This document shows positions 8,859 through 17,962 of a DNA stretch of 64,000 bases, in pieces. A program made the translations under genes and the position numbers. Each line of letters opens with the position of its first letter. Position 1 is the first letter of the stretch. Source of the stretch: DATESN01 sp035270785 (GTDB taxonomy: Bacteria; Bacillota; Clostridia; Lachnospirales; Lachnospiraceae); the NCBI GenBank assembly GCA_035270785.1, contig DATESN010000015.1, forward strand, positions 124,001 through 188,000, given 5' to 3'. The notes below the pieces were generated by a model, which made no database searches, was not told the origin of the DNA, and worked only from the letters and a program-made list of their open reading frames with translations.

Positions 8859-10612
8859 AGGAAATAAACAAAAGAATCTCACAAAAAAGTACCATGATGA
8901 AAGTGTTAAAACTTACAAAGAAATATTGGATATATCTAGTATTTTCTATTTTATTTGCTGCAATGACAGTAGCATTTACGTTATATTTACCCATACTAAC
9001 TGGACGAATCATCGATTTAATCATAGGAAAGGGATTCGTTGATTTTCAAAATATTTTAAAGATTATAAAAGAGATGGCGATTGTGATTATATTCACTGTT
9101 ATTGCACAGTGGATTATGAATTTATGTAACAATAAAATGACATATGGAATGATTCATGATATGAGAGAAGCAGCCTTTGAAAAGATTGGGATACTACCTT
9201 TACATTTTGTTGATTCCCATCCCTATGGAGATATTGTTAGTCGTGTTATTGGAGATGTTGATCAATTTGCTGAAGGCTTATTAATGGGGTTTACTGGTGT
9301 TTTCACTGGGATTATAACAATATTAACAACGTTAGGGTTTATGTTAATGTTAAACGTGAAGATTACCATACTAGTTGTAGTCCTTACTCCTATTTCCCTT
9401 GTGGTTGCCAGTTTTATTGCAAAGAAATCATTCTTTATGTTTAAACTTCAGTCAGAAGTCAGAGGGGAACAAACAGCTTTTATTGATGAAATGATATCAA
9501 ACCAAAAAGTAGTACAAGCATTTGGGCAAGAAGAAAAATCAAAAGAAAGATTTAGTGAAATGAACCAGCGTTTAGAGAAATATTCCTTACATGCCATTTT
9601 TCTTTCATCTACATCATTTCCGGCTACCAGGTTTGTAAATAGTCTGGTATATACATCAGTTGGAGTATTAGGTGCATATGCAGCAATTAAAAGAATAATT
9701 ACAGTTGGTCAATTATCTTGCTTTTTAAGTTACGCCAACCAATATACAAAACCATTCAACGAAATATCCAGCGTTTTAACTGAATTACAAAATGCTCTGG
9801 TTTGTGCGGGAAGGATATTTGAGTTAATAGAAGAAGAACCCCAGATTCCAGAAAAAAGCGATGCCATAAAATTAGAGGGTGTGCTTGGTAAAGTATCTTT
9901 AGAAGATGTGAGCTTTTCTTATACTTTGGAAAGAAAACTGATAGAGAATTTTAATTTATCGGTAGAGCCAGGGGAAAGAATTGCCATTGTTGGTCCAACG
10001 GGATGTGGAAAAACAACATTTATTAATCTACTTATGCGATTTTATGATGTAAACCAAGGTAGTATTAAGGTGGATGAAAAAGATATTCGTGAAGTGACGA
10101 GAAAAAGTTTAAGGACAAGTTTTGGTATGGTACTTCAAGAAACATGGTTAAAAACGGGTACCATTAGAGAAAATATAATAATGGGTAAACCAGATGCTAC
10201 CAAGGAAGAGATGATAGAGGCATCAAAAGCATCCTTTGCTCACAATTTTATTAAACGATTGCCAGATGGATATCAAACGATGATTACAGAGGATGGCGGT
10301 AATTTATCCATTGGACAAAAGCAACTTTTGTGCATAGCCAGGGTTATGCTGTGTAGACCACCAATGCTAATTTTAGACGAGGCAACTTCCTCCATAGATA
10401 CGAGAACAGAAATGAAAATACAAAGTGCATTTGCAAAGCTGATGAAAGGCAAGACTAGCTTTATTGTTGCCCATCGATTATCCACGATTCAAGAAGCCGA
10501 TAGGATTCTTGTTATGAATGATGGAAAGATTGTGGAACAAGGAAAGCATGAGGAATTAGTATTAAGAAATGGTTTTTACGCGAACCTTTATCAAAGTCAA
10601 TTTGCAAAATAG
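8855..10612 (+). CDS. Heterodimeric ABC exporter subunit with intact catalytic residues and altered signature
   Basis: 585 residues. Walker A GPTGCGKTT (380-388), Walker B MLILDE (504-509) and AHRLST (539-544) are canonical, but the signature is LSIGQKQLL (484-492) rather than LSGGQ. This complements the upstream subunit: this protein's Walker A/B/His pair with the partner's normal signature, and its altered signature faces the partner's degenerate site. The start codon overlaps the upstream stop (ATGA). The operon continues into a MATE exporter 11 bases downstream, suggesting a shared multidrug or metabolite export role (inference). Confidence 0.9.
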   Translation: MKEINKRISQKSTMMKVLKLTKKYWIYLVFSILFAAMTVAFTLYLPILTGRIIDLIIGKGFVDFQNILKIIKEMAIVIIFTVIAQWIMNLCNNKMTYGMIHDMREAAFEKIGILPLHFVDSHPYGDIVSRVIGDVDQFAEGLLMGFTGVFTGIITILTTLGFMLMLNVKITILVVVLTPISLVVASFIAKKSFFMFKLQSEVRGEQTAFIDEMISNQKVVQAFGQEEKSKERFSEMNQRLEKYSLHAIFLSSTSFPATRFVNSLVYTSVGVLGAYAAIKRIITVGQLSCFLSYANQYTKPFNEISSVLTELQNALVCAGRIFELIEEEPQIPEKSDAIKLEGVLGKVSLEDVSFSYTLERKLIENFNLSVEPGERIAIVGPTGCGKTTFINLLMRFYDVNQGSIKVDEKDIREVTRKSLRTSFGMVLQETWLKTGTIRENIIMGKPDATKEEMIEASKASFAHNFIKRLPDGYQTMITEDGGNLSIGQKQLLCIARVMLCRPPMLILDEATSSIDTRTEMKIQSAFAKLMKGKTSFIVAHRLSTIQEADRILVMNDGKIVEQGKHEELVLRNGFYANLYQSQFAK

Positions 10613-10623
10613 GAGAAATAAAG

Positions 10624-11961
10624 TTGAAAGCAACTAATGATCTAACAGTAGGAAAACCATTACATGTAATAATCCTTTTTGCATTTCCCATTTTTGTAGG
10701 TAATATTTTTCAACAATTATATAATATTGTGGACACCGTAGTAGTGGGCCATGTTATGGGAGATAAAGCCTTAGCTGCCGTGGGAGCGGCTTCTGTTATT
10801 TATATGCTTTTTATTAGCTTAGCAAATGGAATGACAAATGGATTCTCTATTGTAATTGCTAGATATTTTGGAGCAAAGAAGTATGACATAATGAGACAGG
10901 CAATTGCTATTACTATTGTTTTATCTGCTATCCTATCTATATTATTAACAGTATCTAGCATGGTTGGTATAAGACCACTTCTGGTTTTTCTAAATACACC
11001 AAATGACATTATAGAACAATCGGATACGTATATTCGTACGATTTTGGCAGCGATTGCAATAACCATGACTTATAATATGTTGGCGGGTATTTTAAGAGGG
11101 ATTGGAAATAGTTTTATGCCACTGGTATTTTTAATCATTGCCTGTTTTATCAATGTGATTCTTGATCTTATATTTGTAAAACAAATGGGACTGGGTATTA
11201 GAGGTGCTGCCTTAGCAACGGTCATTGCCCAAAGCGTAGCAGTAATACTCTGTATTATTTATATGATAAAAAAATGTCCCCTTTTAAAATTAGAAAAAAG
11301 TAATTTTAAGTTTAATCGTAAAATCACTATAGAGTTATTTACAACAGGGCTATCAATGGGGTTAATGTTTGCCATTGTCTCCATTGGAACGATAGCATTA
11401 CAAAGTGCAATCAATGGCTTCGGAACATTAACCATCACAGCCCACACAAGTGCAAGAAGAATAGGAGATATTTTCATGCTTCCACTTACTACTTTAAGTG
11501 TTTCTGCCGCTACTTTTTCTAGTCAGAATTATGGAGCAAAAAAAATGAACCGTATCAAGGAAGGAATTAAGATTTCCTTCTTGCTGGCATTCGCCTGGTG
11601 TACCTTAGCAAATATCACCATATTTTTTGGTGCGGTGCCTATTATTCAACTAATTACAGGGACAAAAGAAGCAGTGGTACTTGAAACGGCTTCCAGGTAT
11701 ATGAGGATCAATGTACCTTTTTATTATATTCTAAGCATTTTGTTAATTTTGCGAAGTACCCTTCAAGGAGTGGGACGAAGAATCATTCCACTTGCCGCAA
11801 GTAGTGTGGAGTTAATTTTAAAGTTTGTGGTAGTCGGAGTCTTAGCACCCATGATGGGATATCTTGGAGTTTGTATTAGTGAACCGATGATTTGGATTGT
11901 CTGTTCCATTATGGTATTAATTGATTTTTATGTGACCATGAATAAAAGCTATAAAATCTAA
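10624..11961 (+). CDS. MATE family efflux transporter
   Basis: 445 residues, hydrophobic throughout with about 12 predicted membrane helices in two related halves. The start 'LTVGKPLHVIILFAFPIFVGNIFQQLYNIVDTVVVGH' is typical of the NorM/DinF-like MATE family found in Clostridia. MATE proteins expel drugs or metabolites using a Na+ or H+ gradient. The family name is firm, the substrate unknown. The start codon at 10624 may be TTG or ATG-like: the sequence reads AGGAGAAATAAAG-TTG, so TTG is the initiation codon with AGGAG nine bases upstream. It is the last gene of the exporter operon; a new promoter lies 17 bases after its stop. Confidence 0.9.
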   Translation: MKATNDLTVGKPLHVIILFAFPIFVGNIFQQLYNIVDTVVVGHVMGDKALAAVGAASVIYMLFISLANGMTNGFSIVIARYFGAKKYDIMRQAIAITIVLSAILSILLTVSSMVGIRPLLVFLNTPNDIIEQSDTYIRTILAAIAITMTYNMLAGILRGIGNSFMPLVFLIIACFINVILDLIFVKQMGLGIRGAALATVIAQSVAVILCIIYMIKKCPLLKLEKSNFKFNRKITIELFTTGLSMGLMFAIVSIGTIALQSAINGFGTLTITAHTSARRIGDIFMLPLTTLSVSAATFSSQNYGAKKMNRIKEGIKISFLLAFAWCTLANITIFFGAVPIIQLITGTKEAVVLETASRYMRINVPFYYILSILLILRSTLQGVGRRIIPLAASSVELILKFVVVGVLAPMMGYLGVCISEPMIWIVCSIMVLIDFYVTMNKSYKI

Positions 11962-11977
11962 ATGAAGACCGCTTATA

Positions 11978-12006
11978 TTGACATATAGTGTGGAATAAAA
12001 TATGAT
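11978..12006 (+). promoter_or_regulatory. Sigma-A promoter for the murT-gatD-like operon
   Basis: TTGACA (11978-11983), 17-base spacer, TATGAT (12001-12006): a near-consensus promoter. Transcription would start near 12013, which rules out the in-frame ATG at 12009 and supports the start at 12063. Confidence 0.7.
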
Positions 12007-12062
12007 AAATGGAACATAGTAGTGAAAAAGCTTATATAGAAAAACCAATAAAAGGAAAAGAC

Positions 12063-13454
12063 ATGGCAAAGAAAAATGTACGTTTTATGGTAGCATTATC
12101 TATAGGTAAAATGGCTAAATTAGTCCAACGAATGTTGGGAATGAATGCAACTTATTTTCCAGGAAGAATTGCGATTAAATTATGCCCAGACTTTCTGGGA
12201 AGAATAGATAAACCAGAGACTATTATTGCGGTTACGGGAACCAATGGAAAAACAACGGTTTGTAATTTAATTATAGATATTTTATCAGAAAATGGATTTG
12301 ATTTAATGAACAATAGGGCTGGTTCTAATACAAATGCAGGAATCGGTACAGCACTGCTTTCTCAATCAACCTTTTTTGGTAAAGCAAAAAAGAAATGGGG
12401 AGTTCTTGAAATTGATGAGAGAAGTTCAAAATTAATTTATCCCTATGTTTGTCCCACCTATGTGATCTGTACGAATCTATTCCGAGATTCCATTCAAAGA
12501 AATGCACACGCAGAATTTATTGCAGACATTATTACATCTTCGATGCCAAGGGAAACAAAGCTAATTTTAAATGCAGACGATTCTATAAGTAGCCGACTAG
12601 CGCCAGATAATGAAAGACTTTACTTTGGAATTAGTGAAATGTCTACCGATCACAAGGAATGCACAAATATTATTAATGATTGCCAAATATGCCCTATTTG
12701 TAGTAGTAGATTAAAATTCAATTATGTAAGGTATCATCATATTGGAAGTGTTTTTTGTCCTAATTGCGATTATGCATCTCCTAAAGCCAACTATTTAGCC
12801 CATGTATCTATAGAAGCAGGAACGATGATTCTTGATCAAAAAGGTGTGGAAGAAGAATATAAATTAATTAGTAATAGTGTTTTTAATATTTATAATCAAG
12901 TAACGGCCATTACTATTCTTGCAGAATTAGGGTTAACAAAAGATCAAATTGTGAAGGGATTTGAGAAAAACACCATTGTGGAAACAAGATATTCCCATTC
13001 GGAATGGGGAGGTGTGGAAGTAATTACCCATCTTGCAAAAGGACATAATCCCATTGCCAATTCTTGTGTGTTTGATTATATAACGCAAATAGAGGGTAAG
13101 AAAGAAGTAATTCTAATGCAAGATGATGATTTGAATCATCAAACGTCCTCTGAGAATATGACTTGGATTTATGATGCCGATTTTGAAAAGTTAAATACCG
13201 AAGATATTTCTAGAATTATTATTGGTGGTGTCAGAGCGGAAGATTATAAATTAAGATTATTAATAGCAGGAATCCACGAAAATAAAATTTTTTCAACCAA
13301 AAACGAACTAGATACGCCAGAACTACTTTTGCTTGATCATACAGAAAAGATATTTATATTGCATCAGGTTTATAAAACGGTGGCCGCAAAAAAAGCCAAA
13401 GAGAATATCATAGATATTTTAAAAGGCAGGGAGGATAAAAAAGATGAAAATTGA
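12063..13454 (+). CDS. murT: MurT-like Mur ligase (lipid II isoglutaminyl synthase ligase subunit)
   Basis: 463 residues from ATG 12063, which has AAAGGA upstream; an in-frame ATG at 12009 lies before the predicted transcription start. The Mur ligase P-loop TGTNGKTT is at 58-65. A four-cysteine zinc ribbon (CPIC at 210-213, CPNC at 232-235) is inserted in the central domain, as in MurT. The C-terminal part contains WIYDADFE, typical of the MurT C-terminal (DUF1727) domain. In staphylococci and pneumococci MurT with GatD amidates D-Glu of lipid II to D-isoglutamine. The next gene overlaps by 11 bases and is the GatD homologue. Since that partner lacks glutaminase residues, the actual nitrogen source or reaction here is open. 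Confidence 0.85.
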   Translation: MAKKNVRFMVALSIGKMAKLVQRMLGMNATYFPGRIAIKLCPDFLGRIDKPETIIAVTGTNGKTTVCNLIIDILSENGFDLMNNRAGSNTNAGIGTALLSQSTFFGKAKKKWGVLEIDERSSKLIYPYVCPTYVICTNLFRDSIQRNAHAEFIADIITSSMPRETKLILNADDSISSRLAPDNERLYFGISEMSTDHKECTNIINDCQICPICSSRLKFNYVRYHHIGSVFCPNCDYASPKANYLAHVSIEAGTMILDQKGVEEEYKLISNSVFNIYNQVTAITILAELGLTKDQIVKGFEKNTIVETRYSHSEWGGVEVITHLAKGHNPIANSCVFDYITQIEGKKEVILMQDDDLNHQTSSENMTWIYDADFEKLNTEDISRIIIGGVRAEDYKLRLLIAGIHENKIFSTKNELDTPELLLLDHTEKIFILHQVYKTVAAKKAKENIIDILKGREDKKDEN

Positions 13455-14154
13455 AATTTTATTTCCCGAGGTTGCCAATTTATATGGTGATATTTTTAAT
13501 ATGAAATATCTTCAGCAATGTGTTCCGGAGGCGGAGTTTGTTGAGGCGTCTTTAGAAAGTGAACCAACATTTTCCATAGAACAAGTAGAAATGCTTTATA
13601 TGGGACCAATGACAGAACGTTCTCAAGAACTTGTTATTGCAAAACTTGTTCCTTACAAAGAAAAATTAATAGAAATGATAGAAAGTAATGTTATTTTTTT
13701 AATAACAGGAAATGCCATAGAAATCTTTGGCCAATTTATTGAAAAAGAAGATGGAAGTAAAATAGAAGCATTAGGCATCATAGATACCTATGCTAAAAGA
13801 GACATGTTCCATCGATATAATTCCCTCATTCTTGGTAAAATGCTAGATATGAAAATAGTTGGATTTAAAAATCAGTTTTCTCATTCCTTTGGGGATCATG
13901 GTACAAATTATCTTTTTGAAGTACTTCGTGGAGACGGTTTAAATCCCCAGTCTAAATACGAAGGATTTAGAAAAAATAATTTTATGGCAACCTATACATT
14001 AGGTCCGATTCTAATTATGAATCCAGATTTTGCAAGATATGTGATGAATTTACTAGGTGTACAAAAGCGTGAACTGGCTTTTGAAGAGCAAGCAAGAAAA
14101 GCATATAAAATAAGATTAGTAGAATTTGAAAATAAAAGAGTTGATTTATCGTAA
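13444..14154 (+). CDS. GatD-like class I amidotransferase homologue lacking catalytic Cys and His
   Basis: 236 residues. Placement next to murT, size, the opening MKIEILFPEVANLYGD and the ending TYTLGPILIMNPDFARYVM identify the GatD family. Functional GatD has a nucleophile Cys (position 94 in S. aureus) in an L.I-C-GG.Q..G motif and a His (189) in TY.HGP.L..NP. Here the corresponding segments read LITGNAIEIFG, with Thr88 at the Cys place, and TYTLGPIL, with Leu186 at the His place. Glutamine hydrolysis therefore seems impossible by the normal mechanism. The gene is intact and overlaps murT by 11 bases, so it is probably a retained structural or binding partner (inference). The alignment is by eye from memory of the family. 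Confidence 0.75.
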   Translation: MKIEILFPEVANLYGDIFNMKYLQQCVPEAEFVEASLESEPTFSIEQVEMLYMGPMTERSQELVIAKLVPYKEKLIEMIESNVIFLITGNAIEIFGQFIEKEDGSKIEALGIIDTYAKRDMFHRYNSLILGKMLDMKIVGFKNQFSHSFGDHGTNYLFEVLRGDGLNPQSKYEGFRKNNFMATYTLGPILIMNPDFARYVMNLLGVQKRELAFEEQARKAYKIRLVEFENKRVDLS

Positions 14155-14184
14155 CGTTTCATGTTAAGAACAAGTAAAAATAAG

Positions 14185-14231
14185 AATGCACATAGTATTG
14201 CGAATTAGTTTGCGAGAAATGTGCATTTTTT
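14185..14231 (+). terminator. Rho-independent terminator after the murT-gatD operon
   Basis: AATGCACAT (14185-14193) pairs with ATGTGCATT (14219-14227), followed by a T-rich tail through 14231. The -35 box of the next promoter starts at 14233. Confidence 0.75.
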
Positions 14232-14232
14232 G

Positions 14233-14261
14233 TTGACATTAAGCATGCAAATTCATATAAT
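14233..14261 (+). promoter_or_regulatory. Consensus sigma-A promoter of the first mannan operon
   Basis: TTGACA (14233-14238), exactly 17 bases, TATAAT (14256-14261): a perfect match to the vegetative consensus. A partly symmetric site, TTGCAC-GACAGT-GCGCAA (14278-14295), lies about 10-28 bases after the expected transcription start and could be the operator for the LacI protein it transcribes. Confidence 0.85.
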
Positions 14262-14277
14262 AGGCTCATAACAATGG

Positions 14278-14295
14278 TTGCACGACAGTGCGCAA
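14278..14295. promoter_or_regulatory. Operator candidate at the first mannan promoter
   Basis: TTGCAC and GCGCAA arms match at five of six positions around GACAGT. The position just after the promoter suits a roadblock-type repressor site. Confidence 0.3.
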
Positions 14296-14331
14296 TGAAT
14301 GTGCATAGGCAAAGCACAAAGGGAGCAATTA

Positions 14332-15339
14332 GTGAAAAAGGTTACGATACAAAATATTGCAGAAGAACTTAATTTATCCAGAAACACCGTAGCGAAAGCA
14401 TTAAATGGTGGAAATGTTTCTTTCGAAACGAAAATGACAGTCATTCAAAAAGCTTACGAAATGGGTTATTCCAAGTTGGATCAGCATTTGATTGAAGAAA
14501 TGAACAGCGTCATGAAAGATAGTAATACAGGAACTATTTTAGTTCTTTTTAATCGCGCGGAATCCTTTTTTTGGAATCGCATCTTAACAGGAATAAGTGA
14601 TGAGCTTAATAAAAAAGGGTATCGTATGCAGCTACACATTGTGGATGAAAGTGATATTACGGGAGAAGAGACTTTAAAATTGGTAGTATCAGATGTAAAA
14701 GCAATTATATTTCTTTGTATTTTTCCTATTGAATTTGCACAATCTATGAGCAAAGCTGGTTTACCAATGACCTTTTTTAACGCACCAGTAGATGCAGCAG
14801 AATATTTGGCAATTGGAGATGTCCTTACCTTAGAAGGAAGGTTTTCTGTTTCACGAGTAGTACAGAAAGTAATTGATATGGATAAGAAGACCTTTGGATT
14901 TATCGGCTATACAAAGGGGTGCAAAACAATCTATGATCGATACTGTGGATTTATGGAAACACTTCGTAAAAATAATCTAAAACCAGAACAAGATTGTCTA
15001 TTTACACGAGATGCAAAAAACCACTATTATGATTACGAAGTAATAGAGCGTATTATTTTAAGTCTATCCCACATACCAGAAGTATTTGTATGTGCAAATG
15101 ATGACATTGCAAAATATGTTGCAAGTGCATTGGCTAAAATAGATATGCAAAAAGCACGAGATATTGTGTTGATTGGGTTTGATAATACCATAGAAAAAGA
15201 GTTTTTTAAGTCAGATATTTACACCGTGGACATTAGAAAAGAAGCGGTGGGTCGCAGACTTGTAAAATCGGTACTTGATCAAATAGAAGAGAAAATGGAT
15301 CATTCCATTATTACTTTAGAGACATATCCCATAATTTAA
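14332..15339 (+). CDS. LacI family transcriptional regulator
   Basis: 335 residues from a GTG start with GGGAG upstream; the HTH begins directly after it (VTIQNIAEELNLSRNTVAKALN), the usual place for LacI proteins, so the in-frame ATG at 14299 is unlikely. The remainder is a periplasmic-binding-protein-like sensor domain (about 60-335). The helix-turn-helix reads S-R-N-T-V-A-K-A-L where S-x-x-T-V-S-x-x-L is usual. It is the first gene of the operon with beta-mannosidase, alpha-galactosidases, epimerase and mannosylglucose phosphorylase, so it probably regulates mannan genes in response to a manno-oligosaccharide or derivative (inference). It begins behind a perfect sigma-A promoter and may control itself. 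Confidence 0.85.
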   Translation: MKKVTIQNIAEELNLSRNTVAKALNGGNVSFETKMTVIQKAYEMGYSKLDQHLIEEMNSVMKDSNTGTILVLFNRAESFFWNRILTGISDELNKKGYRMQLHIVDESDITGEETLKLVVSDVKAIIFLCIFPIEFAQSMSKAGLPMTFFNAPVDAAEYLAIGDVLTLEGRFSVSRVVQKVIDMDKKTFGFIGYTKGCKTIYDRYCGFMETLRKNNLKPEQDCLFTRDAKNHYYDYEVIERIILSLSHIPEVFVCANDDIAKYVASALAKIDMQKARDIVLIGFDNTIEKEFFKSDIYTVDIRKEAVGRRLVKSVLDQIEEKMDHSIITLETYPII

Positions 15340-15360
15340 ACAAAGGATTAGGAGCTTAAC

Positions 15361-17922
15361 ATGAAATTAGAAACATTAAATGGTTTGTGGCAGATGAAGA
15401 ATACGGAAAGCCAAAAGATGTTACCAGTAGAGATTCCTGGTTCCGTATTATCGTGTCTCATAAAAGAAAAAGAAATTGAAGATCCTTATTATAGGGATAA
15501 CGAATATGCAGTGCGTGAGCTTTTCTGGAAAGATTATGAATTCCAAAGAAAGTTTCAAGTTGAAAAAGAGTTGTTGGATGAAGAAAATGTGGATTTAGTT
15601 TGTCATGGACTAGATACCTTATGTGAAATTTATGTTAATGGCGCACTTCTTGGGAAAACAAATAATATGCATCGTACCTGGAAGTTTCCAATTAAAGGAC
15701 AATTAGTGTTAGGTGAAAATGATATTCATATTATCATACGTTCTTCACTACAATACATGAGTAACTATAAAACGGATGAAAAGAAAGAAATAAAATATAC
15801 TCCATGTGGCGGTATGAAGGGTAATCAGTTTATGAGAAAAGCGCATTCCATGTTTGGCTGGGATTGGGGTCCACAACTTCCAGATGCAGGAATTTTTAGA
15901 GATATTGAATTGGAAGCCTACTCTTATGGAAGATTAAATGACGTCTTAATACACCAATATCATGGAGAAGGTGAAGTGAAGCTAGAAGTGGATGTAACCC
16001 TTCAGACTTTTTTGAATAAGGAGTATGAATTATATGCCACATTACACTTCATAGAAGAAGATGAGAAAAAACCCATAGAAGTGTGGGATATTGTGGAACT
16101 AGGAATGGATAAAAAAATTCTGAATTTGGAAGTTAAAGATCCACAAATCTGGTGGCCTAATGGTTTTGGAAAACAGCCCCTTTATAAGTTAAAGGTGATA
16201 TTAAGACACAAAGGAAATAAGATTGATGAAAAAGAATTTACCATAGGTCTTCGTACATTAACAGTCAGTCAGGATAAGGATCAATGGGGATCTGAATTTT
16301 GTTTTCAAGTGAATGGAATAAAGATTTTCTCAAAGGGTGCCAACTATATCCCAGAAGATTGTGTATATTCACGAATCACACCAGAAAAAATAGAATATTT
16401 AGTGGCTTCCTCAGTAAGGGCAAATTATAATACACTACGAGTGTGGGGAGGTGGATATTACCCTTCGAATACATTTTATAAACTCTGTGATGAGTATGGA
16501 TTAATTGTATGGCAGGATTTAATGTATGCGTGTAATGTATACGAAGTCACCGATGAATTCGAGGAAAGTATAATTGCGGAGACTGTGGACAATGTAAAAA
16601 GGTTGCGTCATCATGCATGCCTTGGAATGTGGTGTGGCAATAATGAAATTGAATCAGCATGGCACCATTGGCAAGATTTCCAACCCCATAGTGATTATCT
16701 TAGAATGGATTATATTAAGCAATTTGAGTTTTTGCTTCCTAAGGCAGTAACACAAAATGATAGCCAAACATTTTATTGGCCATCCTCCCCGTCCTCAGGT
16801 GGGTGTTTTGATGGCCCTGATGATGAAAATCGTGGAGATACCCATTATTGGGCAGTATGGCATGGTCAGAAACCCTTTAGTGATTACCAAAATTATTTTT
16901 TCCGGTTTTGTTCAGAATTTGGATTTCAATCTTTTCCATCTTTAAAAACGGTACTCACTTATACAGAAGAGGAAGATAGAAACATTTTTTCCAAGATTAT
17001 GGAAAGCCATCAAAAAAATGATGCTGCAAATGGAAAAATGCTTTATTACTTATCTGAAAACTTTCAATATCCAAAGGATTTTGATAGTTTGTTGTATTCC
17101 ACACAAATATTACAAGCAGTTGCAATTAAAAGTGGGGTAGAACACTGGAGAAGAAATAGAGGACGTTGTATGGGAGCTCTATACTGGCAAATTAACGATA
17201 ATTGGCCAGTTGCTTCTTGGTCTAGTATTGATTATTTTGGAAGATGGAAAGCACTTCATTATTTTGCAAAAAACTTTTATGCACCAGTATCGGGAAGTAT
17301 CGTTAGGATTTTAGATGAAAATAAAGAGTTTACTTTGGTAGATGCATATGTACAAAATGAAAGTTTAGAAAAAAGTAAAGTAAAAGTGCGAATGACATTG
17401 AAAACGATGGATTTTCAGGAAATAACTACCTTAGAAGAAACCGTGATAGTAGGACCTTTATCATCGCTTCGAGTGTGTGGTTCTAGTTTTCATGATTATT
17501 TAAAGGTAGAAGAAAAAATAAGTATTTCACCGAGAGAAAGAAAAATGAATCAAGGCGTTTATCATAGGGCGGATGTATTTGTAGAAACAGCATTTATCTA
17601 TGAGTCAGGATTCATTCAATGGGAAAGTGAAACACTTCTTGCTTATAAGCATATGAATTTGCCAAAAAGCAAAGTAGATGTCAAGGTGGAAGAAACTTCA
17701 GAAGAGTATATCATTTCACTACAAACGGATCATTACACTGCTTTTGTGGAGCTAGACTTTTTAAAGGAAGATGTTATTTTTGAAAATAATTATATCAATA
17801 TAACAAGTCAAGAGCCTAGAAAAATACTTCTTGCAAAAAAAGATATCCTAAGGGGAACGTTTACAGGGAAAGATGACGTGAAAGAAAAACTGATCGTTCG
17901 TTCTATTAGAGATACCTATTAA
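15361..17922 (+). CDS. Glycoside hydrolase family 2 beta-mannosidase
   Basis: 853 residues, the usual length for GH2 beta-mannosidases. It has the N-terminal sugar-binding beta-sandwich (about 1-190), an immunoglobulin-like domain, and a TIM barrel (about 300-620). Acid/base Glu429 lies in WCGNNEIE and nucleophile Glu519 in SEFGFQSFPS, both typical of beta-mannosidases. FGWDWGP near 165-170 is another hallmark. There is no signal peptide, so it acts in the cytoplasm, removing mannose from the non-reducing ends of imported manno-oligosaccharides. It lies 21 bases downstream of the LacI gene with AGGAG, in the same operon. Confidence 0.93.
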   Translation: MKLETLNGLWQMKNTESQKMLPVEIPGSVLSCLIKEKEIEDPYYRDNEYAVRELFWKDYEFQRKFQVEKELLDEENVDLVCHGLDTLCEIYVNGALLGKTNNMHRTWKFPIKGQLVLGENDIHIIIRSSLQYMSNYKTDEKKEIKYTPCGGMKGNQFMRKAHSMFGWDWGPQLPDAGIFRDIELEAYSYGRLNDVLIHQYHGEGEVKLEVDVTLQTFLNKEYELYATLHFIEEDEKKPIEVWDIVELGMDKKILNLEVKDPQIWWPNGFGKQPLYKLKVILRHKGNKIDEKEFTIGLRTLTVSQDKDQWGSEFCFQVNGIKIFSKGANYIPEDCVYSRITPEKIEYLVASSVRANYNTLRVWGGGYYPSNTFYKLCDEYGLIVWQDLMYACNVYEVTDEFEESIIAETVDNVKRLRHHACLGMWCGNNEIESAWHHWQDFQPHSDYLRMDYIKQFEFLLPKAVTQNDSQTFYWPSSPSSGGCFDGPDDENRGDTHYWAVWHGQKPFSDYQNYFFRFCSEFGFQSFPSLKTVLTYTEEEDRNIFSKIMESHQKNDAANGKMLYYLSENFQYPKDFDSLLYSTQILQAVAIKSGVEHWRRNRGRCMGALYWQINDNWPVASWSSIDYFGRWKALHYFAKNFYAPVSGSIVRILDENKEFTLVDAYVQNESLEKSKVKVRMTLKTMDFQEITTLEETVIVGPLSSLRVCGSSFHDYLKVEEKISISPRERKMNQGVYHRADVFVETAFIYESGFIQWESETLLAYKHMNLPKSKVDVKVEETSEEYIISLQTDHYTAFVELDFLKEDVIFENNYINITSQEPRKILLAKKDILRGTFTGKDDVKEKLIVRSIRDTY

Positions 17923-17931
17923 AAATATGGG

Positions 17932-17957
17932 GCATGAAAATAGCATGCAGATAGGAG
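17932..17957 (+). promoter_or_regulatory. Hairpin plus Shine-Dalgarno element, copy 2 (GH36)
   Basis: GCATG (17932-17936) pairs with CATGC (17944-17948) across a 7-base loop; AGATAGGAG (17949-17957) follows immediately, and the ATG is five bases further on at 17963. It is the same arrangement as before trpD and the cysteine desulfurase gene. Confidence 0.55.
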
Positions 17958-17962
17958 AATAA

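Noticed and set aside
12009..12062. Earlier in-frame start for the MurT-like gene
   Set aside because: It lies before the expected transcription start of the 11978-12006 promoter and has no ribosome site; 12063 has AAAGGA.
13444..14154. Calling the GatD-like gene a pseudogene because the catalytic residues are missing
   Set aside because: The frame is intact, full length, and overlaps murT with a normal start; retained selection is more likely.
14241..14250. GCATGC in the 14233 promoter spacer as another copy of the hairpin-Shine-Dalgarno element
   Set aside because: It is in the promoter spacer, has no paired arm and no following AGATRGGAG.
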